64,000 nt of DNA from Planctomycetota bacterium (GTDB taxonomy: Bacteria > Planctomycetota > UBA8108 > UBA1146): NCBI GenBank assembly GCA_016776905.1, contig JADHSM010000014.1, positions 1-64,000 on the forward strand, read 5' to 3'. The translations under genes and the position numbers were made by a program. Shown piece after piece: positions 8,728 to 16,706 of the stretch. The notes under the pieces were generated by a model. That model had not been told where the DNA came from, did no database searches, and saw only the letters and a list, made by a program, of their open reading frames with translations. Each line of letters begins with the position of its first letter. Within the stretch, counting starts at the first letter, position 1.

Positions 8728-9486
8728 TTAAACCGGTATTTGAGTCGGAAGATCGATCGGTACTTCTTCACCAAGGCGCATTCGGCTACCTCGAAAAGCC
8801 AATTTGTGAGAAATGATCTCAACGCCTTCCTCTGCGGCTTCCAGCAAAGCCTCACAATATGCGGGATCGATCTCTTGGGCAAAACCCACAGAATGACAAT
8901 CACTCCGACCCAACAACAGGAAAAGTACGGCTCTGTGCCCCATTTTTTTAAGACGGATCAATTCTCTTAAGTGTTTCCGGCCACGCTCAGTGACTGCGTC
9001 AGGGAAATCAGCCCTATCACTCACCACTGAGGAAAGCATGGTGACATTTTTGACTTCAATATAGACAGCACCGTTGTTTTCATCAGGTCGTTCCTCGCCA
9101 GCGATAACAATATCGAGGCGACTACGATCACCCACTTTAATTTCTCGATGAACGTGTTGCCCCTTTTTGGGGGTTAAGCGTGGAACCCGGCCTTGTGAGA
9201 TGGCGTCGGCAACGATGGCATTAGGAAGACCTGTGTCGACCAACGCCTTGCCTCTCCTTCGCACCCCTAGCAAGGTCAATGTCCATTTCAGTTTTCGATG
9301 AGGATCTGGGACATGGCGTACCCACGCTCGTGGCTCTCCATCTACCAGAGTTTTCATCGAACCGGAATTCGGACAATGGGCAACCACTTCACCCACTTCA
9401 GGAATTTCACAATCCGCCAGGAACCGTTTGTATCTTTTGATCAATTTCCCTTCGATCAAATTGTCGGGTGTATATCCGGACATCAA
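8728..9486 (-). CDS. sfsA: SfsA family protein (putative nuclease / DNA-binding)
   Basis: At 252 residues it is the usual SfsA length or slightly longer. Family motifs are present: the OB-like N-terminal half with AHCPNSGSM, then RSRLDIVIAGEE, YIEVKNVTMLSS, and FPDAVTERGRKHLREL, which form a PD-(D/E)XK-like core. It was first described in E. coli as sugar fermentation stimulation protein; its biochemical role is still uncertain. Its ATG at 9486 overlaps the stop codon of the upstream S9 peptidase (9483-9485) in an ATGA arrangement, so translational coupling is likely. Confidence 0.92.
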   Translation of the reverse strand: MMSGYTPDNLIEGKLIKRYKRFLADCEIPEVGEVVAHCPNSGSMKTLVDGEPRAWVRHVPDPHRKLKWTLTLLGVRRRGKALVDTGLPNAIVADAISQGRVPRLTPKKGQHVHREIKVGDRSRLDIVIAGEERPDENNGAVYIEVKNVTMLSSVVSDRADFPDAVTERGRKHLRELIRLKKMGHRAVLFLLLGRSDCHSVGFAQEIDPAYCEALLEAAEEGVEIISHKLAFRGSRMRLGEEVPIDLPTQIPV

Positions 9487-11726
9487 GATTCTCCATCAGC
9501 CTGAAGTAGATGCTCTTGAATAGCTCTCCACCGCATGTCTCTCATGTGAATGGATGAACGTCCACCCACTCCGTGTCTCGATTCCGGATAAACCATCATC
9601 TCGAATGATTTCCTATTGAGTTGAAGCTCGTGAGCCAACTGCATCATGTTTTGTAAGTGGACGTTATCGTCCATCCCTCCGTGAAACATGACCAGATGCC
9701 CTGTGAGTGAAGCGGCGGCTTTGACAACACTTGTCGACTGATATCCTTCAGGATTCAGTTCAGGCGTATCCATGTATCTCTCCGTATATATGGTGTCATA
9801 GTCACGCCAATCGTAGACTCCACCCCCGGCCAACCCTAATTTAAAGGCTGAAGAATGCGTCAGCGCATAGGCCGCCATAAACCCACCGTAGGACCAACCT
9901 GAAATTCCTACACGAGAAGAATCCGCCCAGTCATTTTGGCAAATCCAATTTACCGCATCTTCCAAATCTGAGAGTTCTTGAACTCCCAACTGCCGGTAAC
10001 AGGTGGCAGTATCGACTTGGCCTCTGCCACTGGAGGAACGCACGTTGACCTGCATCACAACCATTCCCTGATGAACAAGAAACCTTTGCCAACTGGATGA
10101 GGGATAGCCTTGTCGCACTGATGGAGAATTCGGACCTGAGTAGGTATCAATCCAAACAGGTAAAGGCTCAGATAAACTCATATTTTTCGGTTTTAAAATG
10201 AGAACATCTAGAGAATATCCATCTCTTGCTGATACCTCGTGCAACGCTGCATCGACATCTTCGAATTCTCCTAATGCAGTGACCCGAGCTTCTGCCAACT
10301 GATGGATCTGTAGGCCATCTCTATCGAGTAACCGAACCTCTCCCGGGTTTTGGACACTGGAGAATCGATCCAATACATATTCGCCATCAGCAGAAATCGT
10401 TGTGCGGTGGCTTCCGGCACCCGAGGTTACTTGAAGAAGAAGTTCTCCACCCATATCGATACGAAAGAGATGGGATTCAATCGCCCGAGCAAGGCTACCG
10501 GTTAACCAGAGTTCACCCCTGTCTTCGTCGATACGCGGGATGGATTTCACAGCCCACTCACCTCTTGAGATCTGACGTATCAACGTCCCATCTCCACGAT
10601 AGTGATAAATATGGCAAAAACCGGTACGTTCACTCTTCCACAGAAAAGAACCGTCCCTAAGCCAGATAGGTGCGCCCAAAACATTCACCCAACTGTTTGA
10701 TTTTTCGTCGATGAGGACTTGGGATTCCCCTGAATCGGGTTGGCATTCTAAAAGCGTGAGACGAGACTGGATTCTGTCCTGGATCTGAGGCAAGACTCTC
10801 GATGAATCAGGCTCCCAATCGACGCGAACAATAAGACGCTCATCTCCATGAACAGCGATATCCATTTTCTGAGAACGCTCTTTTTCGGGATCATAAGTCC
10901 ATAATTCGACGCGCGGATTTGTCTGTCCTGCTTTGGGATAATGAAGCGACTCTACTTCTTGAGAAAACGGAAGGTGTCTCACTATCTTGAATTCAGGAAC
11001 GCCCTCTTCGAACAGTTTGAGATAGGCCAATCTTTTTCCGTCGGGACTCCACCACTGAGCATTGAAATTCCCACGCCCATAGACTTCTTCCTGATAAACC
11101 CAATCCAACTTTCCATTGAAAATATATTCAGATCCATCTTGAGTCACTGTGCTCCAACGACCTTTGAATAGATCGATGACCACTAGATTATTATCTACGA
11201 CTCCACTCAAGAACTTCCCACCAGGAGCCAATCGAAGAAGTTCTGGGCGACTCGGAATACGTGTCACTATCACCGGGTCATCATCATGACGAGCAGCGAC
11301 AATATTGTCATAAACCTCGACCTGAATATTCGATTTCAAAGAATCTCGAATTAGAAACGGTCTCCCTTTTAACGGCTCCCCATTTTCAAGAGCCACTTGG
11401 AGCGCAGCTTTAAATCCTGGCTTCGGCTGAGGAGCGCCCGGCTTATTTCCATTTTCAGGCGAGACTTCTAGAGACTCCGCTTCCAAAGTGATCGGATTCA
11501 GCGTCTCTCCTCTCCGGCCTTCACGGATGAAGTGACTGTCTCCCACAAATTCCCACCGAGCCATCTGCGGCCGAAAACGAGCACGACCCTCATCGATGTC
11601 CTTGTAACTGATCCGCTTTTTGTCACCCGAGAAGGCTTCAGATTTCAAATTCGGAGTCTCAAGGCGAGATTCCGGAATTTCTGAAAAAACGGGATTCAGG
11701 GCGATAAATAGGAAAATGAAGTGCAT
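9483..11726 (-). CDS. Prolyl oligopeptidase family (S9) dipeptidyl peptidase IV-like protein
   Basis: A 747-residue protein with an N-terminal signal-like stretch (MHFIFLFIALNPVFSE). An eight-bladed propeller domain follows; it contains LDWVYQEEVYGR, matching the DPP-IV motif whose Glu residues bind the substrate N-terminus. The C-terminal alpha/beta hydrolase has nucleophile Ser612 in GWSYGGFMAAY, Asp686 in GGMDDNVH and His718 in ESRHGVGG. It probably removes dipeptides, often X-Pro, from peptides outside the cytoplasm. The start ATG at 11726 is preceded by GAGGA. It is coupled to sfsA by a 4-bp overlap and divergent from the Trm112-like gene. Confidence 0.92.
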   Translation of the reverse strand: MHFIFLFIALNPVFSEIPESRLETPNLKSEAFSGDKKRISYKDIDEGRARFRPQMARWEFVGDSHFIREGRRGETLNPITLEAESLEVSPENGNKPGAPQPKPGFKAALQVALENGEPLKGRPFLIRDSLKSNIQVEVYDNIVAARHDDDPVIVTRIPSRPELLRLAPGGKFLSGVVDNNLVVIDLFKGRWSTVTQDGSEYIFNGKLDWVYQEEVYGRGNFNAQWWSPDGKRLAYLKLFEEGVPEFKIVRHLPFSQEVESLHYPKAGQTNPRVELWTYDPEKERSQKMDIAVHGDERLIVRVDWEPDSSRVLPQIQDRIQSRLTLLECQPDSGESQVLIDEKSNSWVNVLGAPIWLRDGSFLWKSERTGFCHIYHYRGDGTLIRQISRGEWAVKSIPRIDEDRGELWLTGSLARAIESHLFRIDMGGELLLQVTSGAGSHRTTISADGEYVLDRFSSVQNPGEVRLLDRDGLQIHQLAEARVTALGEFEDVDAALHEVSARDGYSLDVLILKPKNMSLSEPLPVWIDTYSGPNSPSVRQGYPSSSWQRFLVHQGMVVMQVNVRSSSGRGQVDTATCYRQLGVQELSDLEDAVNWICQNDWADSSRVGISGWSYGGFMAAYALTHSSAFKLGLAGGGVYDWRDYDTIYTERYMDTPELNPEGYQSTSVVKAAASLTGHLVMFHGGMDDNVHLQNMMQLAHELQLNRKSFEMMVYPESRHGVGGRSSIHMRDMRWRAIQEHLLQADGES

Positions 11727-11860
11727 AAGTCCTCGGTTCGTTCTCGTCCCCGATCCGATTCGGTTGCCCTCACGGGCCGTTCTCGGAGAATCGAATCAAT
11801 GTAGTGAAGTCTGGGGTGGTACGCCAGCCCCGAGATATCTCATGTAGAAGGGAACGTCTC

Positions 11861-12043
11861 GTGTCAGAATCAGATTCTTCGAGCATACATCCCGACTTGT
11901 TGAAAACCTTGACGTGCATCTGCCCAGAGAGAGCCGCTCTCGAGATATGCTCCGAAGGTCTTCTTTGCAAAGCTTGCGGCAGGATTCACCCCATCATCGA
12001 GGGGATTCCTCACATTCTTTCAGATACGGAATCCGATTCCTGA
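11861..12043 (+). CDS. Trm112-like / YcaR-type small zinc-ribbon protein
   Basis: A 60-residue protein, too short for many gene callers. LLKTLTCICPE followed by LLCKACGRIHPIIEGIPHIL is the Trm112p pattern: a CxC and a CxxC that could hold zinc, then the IxxGIP tail. Eukaryotic Trm112 activates methyltransferases; bacterial members are mostly uncharacterised. I chose the GTG at 11861 because GAAGGGAA lies 6-7 nt upstream and the family usually begins only a few residues before the LL motif. An ATG at 11804 would add an atypical extension. The gene ends 30 bp before aceE and is probably co-transcribed with it. Confidence 0.72.
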   Translation: MSESDSSSIHPDLLKTLTCICPERAALEICSEGLLCKACGRIHPIIEGIPHILSDTESDS

Positions 12044-12073
12044 GAATCTGATATAGAGACTAATGGAGGCGTC

Positions 12074-14743
12074 TTGAACACGCATCTTCCCCCTGCTCCT
12101 GATAGTGATCCGCAGGAAACATCAGAATGGCTAGAAGCCCTCGATGGCACTGCCGCCCACGCAGGAACTGAACGTGCCGGTGATCTCATCGATCGCTTGG
12201 TCTGGAAATCCAATTCTCTTCGTTTGCCCACCGGTTCCGGAGCCATCACTCCCTATCAAAATACCATCGGCCCCGAAGCAGATCTGGCTTACCCCGGAGA
12301 TGAAGCCCTCGAAGAAAAGATTGAAAACATCATTCGCTGGAACGCCATGGCGATGGTCGTCAGGGCAAATACTGCTCATGACGGCCTGGGTGGACACATG
12401 TCTACCTTCGCATCTGCCGCCACTCTTTATGAGGTTGGGCAACAGCACTTTTTCAGAGGACTCGATCACCCCGGCGGTGGTGACCTGATTTTCTTCCAGG
12501 GACATGCGAGCCCTGGAATGTATGCGAGAGCTTTTCTTGAAGGCCGTATCGATACCGATCGACTCGATCATTTCCGTAGGGAAGTGGGCGGACGGGGACT
12601 CTCCAGTTATCCCCACCCCCGACTGATGCCGGATTTTTGGCAGTTCCCGACGGTCTCCATGGGTCTGGGTCCCATCAACGCCATCTATCAAGCTCGATTC
12701 CTTCGCTACGCTCATGCCCGAGGATTCAAAGACACTTCGGAACAACGAGTCTTTGCTTACCTTGGCGATGGAGAATGTGACGAACCCGAAAGCTTGGGAG
12801 CGATTCGCATCGCTGCAAGAGAAGGTCTCGACAATCTCGTCTTCGTCATCAACTGTAACCTTCAGAGACTCGACGGTCCTGTCACTGGAAACTCCAAGAT
12901 CATTCAGGATCTAGAGGGCGTCTTCCGTGGTGCAGGCTGGAGAGTCATCAAAAACATCTGGGATCGACGCTGGGATGAACTCCTCTCCCAAGACCCCGAT
13001 GGTCGATTACTCACGCGCCTAGGAACCATCGTCGATGGGGTTTGGCAAAGAACCGTTGCAGAAGACGGGGCATGGTTGAGGCAACAACTCGTCGGGGATG
13101 ATCCCATCCTTGCAGAGTACCTCTCCCGCTGGAGCAACGATCAACTCAAAGCTCTAGGGCGCGGTGGACATGACCGAATCAAAGTGGCCAATGCATACCA
13201 AATGGCCAGCGAAGGTGATGGTCGGCCCACAGTGATCTTGGCAAAAACGGTCAAAGGTCACCTTTTGGGAGCCACAGCCGCTTCCCGGAATGTCACCCAT
13301 CAGTTGAAAAAACTGAAGGGCTCCGAAGTGAGAGACGTGAGGGATCTACTAGAGATTCCAGTGTCCGACGCTGAAGTCGAATCGGCCCCCTTTTATCACC
13401 CCGGGGAAAACTCTCCTGAGATTCAATACATCAAGGAACGCCGGCAAGCCCTCGGGGGATCAGTCCCCCGCCGAAGGTCACAGGTCAGCGTACCAGACCT
13501 TCCTCCAAAGGAATCGTTCACGAAACTCTTAGGAGGCACTGAAGGATCGGTTCCAGCTTCGACGACAATGGCATTCGCACGCCTGTTCAGAGATCTGCTC
13601 AAAGCAGGAGATCTTGGAAAGCGTATCGTCCCTATCCTTGCAGACGAAGCCCGCACCTTTGGAATGGAAGCCCTCTTCAAGCAAGTCGGCATCTACACAC
13701 CTGGAGGTCAGTCCTACGAACCTGTCGATCACAATCTACTGTTCTCCTATACCGAACGAAAAGACGGACAAATTTTGCAGGAGGGCATCACTGAATGTGG
13801 CTCCCTGGCAAGTACCATCGCTTCCTCAACCAGTTACTCCACCATCGGTGAAGTCACGGTCCCCTTCTTCATCTTTTACTCGATGTTCGGATTCCAAAGA
13901 GTTGGAGATCAAATCTGGGCGATGGGAGACGCACGAGGAAGAGGGTTCCTTCTCGGAGCCACTGCAGGGCGGACGACCTTGAATGGAGAGGGACTCCAAC
14001 ATCAAGATGGCCACAGCCCCTTGATGGCTGCGACCTTCCCTTCATGCCTCTCCTACGACCCTGCATACGCTTATGAGGTCGCCATCCTCATCGAAGAAGG
14101 TCTCCGTAGAATGGTTCAGGAGCAGGAAGATATTCACTATTACCTGACTCTCTACAATGAGAATCTCGAAATGCCAGCCATGCCGGAAGGCTCAAAAGAG
14201 GGCATCCTTGAAGGTATGTACCTCCTCGCGCCCGCACCTGAGGGAGATGGCCCCGAGATTCGACTGCTGGGAAGTGGCAGCGCACTTCCACGAGTTCGTA
14301 GTGTGGCCCGTCAGCTCTTGGATGATCACGGAATCAGAGCTCAAGTCTGGTCTGTCACCTCCTATTCAGAGCTCCAGAGGGAAGCCATCGAGGTGGACCG
14401 CTGGAATCTCAACAATCCGTCCACAGAACAAAAATTAACACGTGTTGAAGAAAGACTCCCAGGTTCAGACATTCCTGTCCTCGCAGTCACCGAATATGTC
14501 AGAGCCCTCCCCGACTTGATACGCCCTTGGGTCTCCGCTCCATGGGCCAGCTTAGGTACGGATGGCTATGGCCGCTCTGACACCCGAGAAGAATTAAGAA
14601 AACACTTCGAAACCGACGAAGCCAGTATTGAGATCGCTGCCCTGTCACTTCTTTCCCGACAGGGAAAAATAAAAGGTGAGCAAGTTTCAGCGGCTCAAAC
14701 CCGGCATGGTCGAGACCCGGGAACTCCGGCACCTTGGCTTTAG
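12074..14743 (+). CDS. aceE: Pyruvate dehydrogenase E1 component (homodimeric, AceE type)
   Basis: An 889-residue enzyme, the normal size for homodimeric E1. Landmarks: GGHMSTFASAATLYEVG, FFQGHASPGMYARAFLEGR, the ThDP motif YLGDGECDEPESLG to NCNLQRLDGPV, and PILADEARTFGMEALFKQVG. It decarboxylates pyruvate with ThDP and passes the acetyl group to the E2 lipoyl arm. The start is TTG at 12074, with GGAGG 4 nt upstream (12065-12069). No E2 or E3 gene is in the window, so the rest of the complex is encoded elsewhere. It ends at a strong hairpin shared with convergent ahcY. Confidence 0.95.
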   Translation: MNTHLPPAPDSDPQETSEWLEALDGTAAHAGTERAGDLIDRLVWKSNSLRLPTGSGAITPYQNTIGPEADLAYPGDEALEEKIENIIRWNAMAMVVRANTAHDGLGGHMSTFASAATLYEVGQQHFFRGLDHPGGGDLIFFQGHASPGMYARAFLEGRIDTDRLDHFRREVGGRGLSSYPHPRLMPDFWQFPTVSMGLGPINAIYQARFLRYAHARGFKDTSEQRVFAYLGDGECDEPESLGAIRIAAREGLDNLVFVINCNLQRLDGPVTGNSKIIQDLEGVFRGAGWRVIKNIWDRRWDELLSQDPDGRLLTRLGTIVDGVWQRTVAEDGAWLRQQLVGDDPILAEYLSRWSNDQLKALGRGGHDRIKVANAYQMASEGDGRPTVILAKTVKGHLLGATAASRNVTHQLKKLKGSEVRDVRDLLEIPVSDAEVESAPFYHPGENSPEIQYIKERRQALGGSVPRRRSQVSVPDLPPKESFTKLLGGTEGSVPASTTMAFARLFRDLLKAGDLGKRIVPILADEARTFGMEALFKQVGIYTPGGQSYEPVDHNLLFSYTERKDGQILQEGITECGSLASTIASSTSYSTIGEVTVPFFIFYSMFGFQRVGDQIWAMGDARGRGFLLGATAGRTTLNGEGLQHQDGHSPLMAATFPSCLSYDPAYAYEVAILIEEGLRRMVQEQEDIHYYLTLYNENLEMPAMPEGSKEGILEGMYLLAPAPEGDGPEIRLLGSGSALPRVRSVARQLLDDHGIRAQVWSVTSYSELQREAIEVDRWNLNNPSTEQKLTRVEERLPGSDIPVLAVTEYVRALPDLIRPWVSAPWASLGTDGYGRSDTREELRKHFETDEASIEIAALSLLSRQGKIKGEQVSAAQTRHGRDPGTPAPWL

Positions 14744-14814
14744 TAAAGGCCTCCGTAAAAATTGAGAGCTTCCATAGCCCTGCTCAAATCAAGCACCGCT
14801 CAAATCAGATAAAA

Positions 14815-14847
14815 AAAGAGGGCCCTCGCAATGCGAGGGCCCTCTTT
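14815..14847. terminator. Bidirectional intrinsic terminator between aceE and ahcY
   Basis: A perfect 12-bp GC-rich stem, GAGGGCCCTCGC, with an AAT loop (14818-14844), extended to 15 bp by AAA/TTT. An A tract (14811-14817) on the left gives a strong U run for minus-strand transcripts; the T run on the right is shorter. It lies between two convergent genes. Confidence 0.9.
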
Positions 14848-14888
14848 GAATTCTGATTTAAACTTCTATTGAAGCTCGAAGTCGAATT

Positions 14889-16364
14889 CTAGTAGCGATA
14901 GTGATTTGGCTTGTATGGGCCATCCTTAGAAATACCCAGATAGTCTGCCTGAGAATCACTCATCTCGGTGAGTTTCACACCCAGCTTACCCAAATGTAAA
15001 CGGGCGACTTTCTCGTCCAGAATCTTGGGCAAGACGTAGACCTCATTTGAATAGTTCTCACTATTCTTAAACAACTCGATCTGGGCCATCACCTGGTTGG
15101 TGAAGGAAGCACTCATGACAAAGGACGGATGCCCCGTCGCGCAACCTAGATTCATGAGACGACCTTCTGCAAGCACGATGATGCAGTTCCCATCAGGGAA
15201 GGTCCAAAGATCGACTTGGTTTTGATGTTCAGCGGGATTCTTAAGATTCTCGCAACTGATACCCGCAACTTTTGAAAGTCCAGACATATCAATCTCATTG
15301 TCGAAGTGACCAATATTCGAGACGATAGCGTTGTGCTTCATTCTCGCCATATCTGTCACTTTGATGATGTCTTTGTTTCCGGTGGTGGTCACAAAGATGT
15401 CAGCGGTCGACACGACATTATCGAGGTGAGTCACCTCGTAACCCTCCATGGCCGCTTGTAAGGCACAAATCGGATCGATCTCAGTGATCACAACCCTAGC
15501 ACCCTGTCCACGTAGAGCTTGGGCGCAGCCCTTACCCACATCCCCGTATCCAAGAACGACACAGACTTTTCCACTGAGCATGACGTCGGTCGCACGGCAT
15601 AAGCCATCTACGAGAGAGTGGCGACAACCATACAAGTTATCGAACTTGCTCTTTGTCACCGAGTCATTGACGTTCATGGCAGGGAACAGAAGCTGGCCAC
15701 TTTCCTGCAACTGGTAGAGACGATGCACACCTGTGGTGGTCTCTTCAGTCACACCCTTAATCGAGTTGGAGATCTCTGTCCATTTTTGAGGTTGTTGAGC
15801 CAAGCTATTCCTCAGAGTCTCAAGGACGTATCCCCACTCTTCGGGATCGTCTGATTTCGACTCCGGTACAACTCCGGCAGCTTCGAACTCTCTCCCTTTG
15901 AGTACGAGCATGGTGGCATCGCCACCATCATCGAGAATCATATTCGGAAGCAGTCCATCCGGCCATGTCATAGCGGCCTCTGTACATTCCCAGTATTCCT
16001 TGAGAGTTTCACCCATCCAGGCGAACACAGGGACACCTCTGGGCTCATCGATCGTTCCCTCAGGTCCGACGACGACAGCTGCAGCAGCATGGTCTTGTGT
16101 GGAGAAAATATTACAAGAGGCCCAGCGAACCTCTGCACCAAGATCTACGAGAGTCTCGATGAGTACAGCCGTTTGAATGGTCATGTGAAGCGAGCCAGAG
16201 ATGCGTGCGCCTGCCAGAGGCGACTGCCCTTTGTATTCACTTCTCAATGACATCAATCCTGGCATTTCTTCTTCCGCAAGAATAATCTCTTGGCGTCCAA
16301 AGCTGGCAAGGTTGATATCTTTAACCCTGTAATCGATCCCCTGACGAGTTTCCTGAACGGGCAT
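14889..16364 (-). CDS. ahcY: Adenosylhomocysteinase
   Basis: It hydrolyses S-adenosylhomocysteine to adenosine and homocysteine, recycling the by-product of methylation. Seen in sequence: [33 protein letters not shown], the NAD-binding [17 protein letters not shown], the long form with the roughly 40-residue insert before [19 protein letters not shown], and the C-terminal tail KPNHYRY with the NAD-contacting Lys/Tyr. I chose the ATG at 16364 (491 residues), preceded by AAAGGGG about 9 nt upstream. The frame is open to 16424, but the extra 20 residues are not family-like. A leader of about 340 bp precedes it, in which I could not recognise an SAH riboswitch. Confidence 0.95.
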   Translation of the reverse strand: MPVQETRQGIDYRVKDINLASFGRQEIILAEEEMPGLMSLRSEYKGQSPLAGARISGSLHMTIQTAVLIETLVDLGAEVRWASCNIFSTQDHAAAAVVVGPEGTIDEPRGVPVFAWMGETLKEYWECTEAAMTWPDGLLPNMILDDGGDATMLVLKGREFEAAGVVPESKSDDPEEWGYVLETLRNSLAQQPQKWTEISNSIKGVTEETTTGVHRLYQLQESGQLLFPAMNVNDSVTKSKFDNLYGCRHSLVDGLCRATDVMLSGKVCVVLGYGDVGKGCAQALRGQGARVVITEIDPICALQAAMEGYEVTHLDNVVSTADIFVTTTGNKDIIKVTDMARMKHNAIVSNIGHFDNEIDMSGLSKVAGISCENLKNPAEHQNQVDLWTFPDGNCIIVLAEGRLMNLGCATGHPSFVMSASFTNQVMAQIELFKNSENYSNEVYVLPKILDEKVARLHLGKLGVKLTEMSDSQADYLGISKDGPYKPNHYRY

Positions 16365-16706
16365 TTCATCGCCCCTTTCATCTCTTAATGAACTCTGAAG
16401 CCGTGATGAGGGAGATCTTCTCAAATGCTGAAGATCCTGTCCTTCGACGACTTACCTTCCGTGAGTGATGTTAACGAACTCATTCGGCTTCATCGACCAA
16501 ACTCCAAAGAGGAATCCCGGGACTATGGTCGATTTGCCTTCTAAAAGTATGAAAACACGTGAAGACTCGCTGAAGCACTGAAATGGCGAAAACTACTCTA
16601 TAAAAGCCACAGTGCTCAGGATCAAGAAGGCTCATATTCCAGTACTACACGTTAAAACGACACCAGAGAGGCGAAACGCCGATAGCCTGAAATCTTCGCT
16701 CAACCC
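16365..16706 (-). other. Intergenic region / ahcY leader, no gene seen
   Basis: These 342 bp separate the ahcY start from the stop of the LamG/prenyltransferase-like gene. On the minus strand there is a short hairpin near the 3' end (GATCTTC pairing with GAAGATC, around 16410-16437), about 50 nt before the ahcY start. I found none of the conserved elements of the SAH or SAM riboswitches and no convincing ORF. The region probably carries the ahcY promoter. Confidence 0.4.

Noticed and set aside
12131-12745. 204-codon minus-strand frame opposite aceE
   Set aside because: It is antisense to the conserved AceE N-terminus; the composition is that of a shadow frame.
16661-16690. Small GC hairpin (GGCGTTTCGCC on the minus strand) as a terminator
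   Set aside because: The stem is only about four base pairs and no T run follows on either strand.
16365-16706. SAH or SAM riboswitch before ahcY
   Set aside because: I looked for the conserved GAGGAGCG, GCCAGGCUC and AACGGCGC blocks of the SAH element and for SAM-I features and found none. A covariance-model search would settle it.
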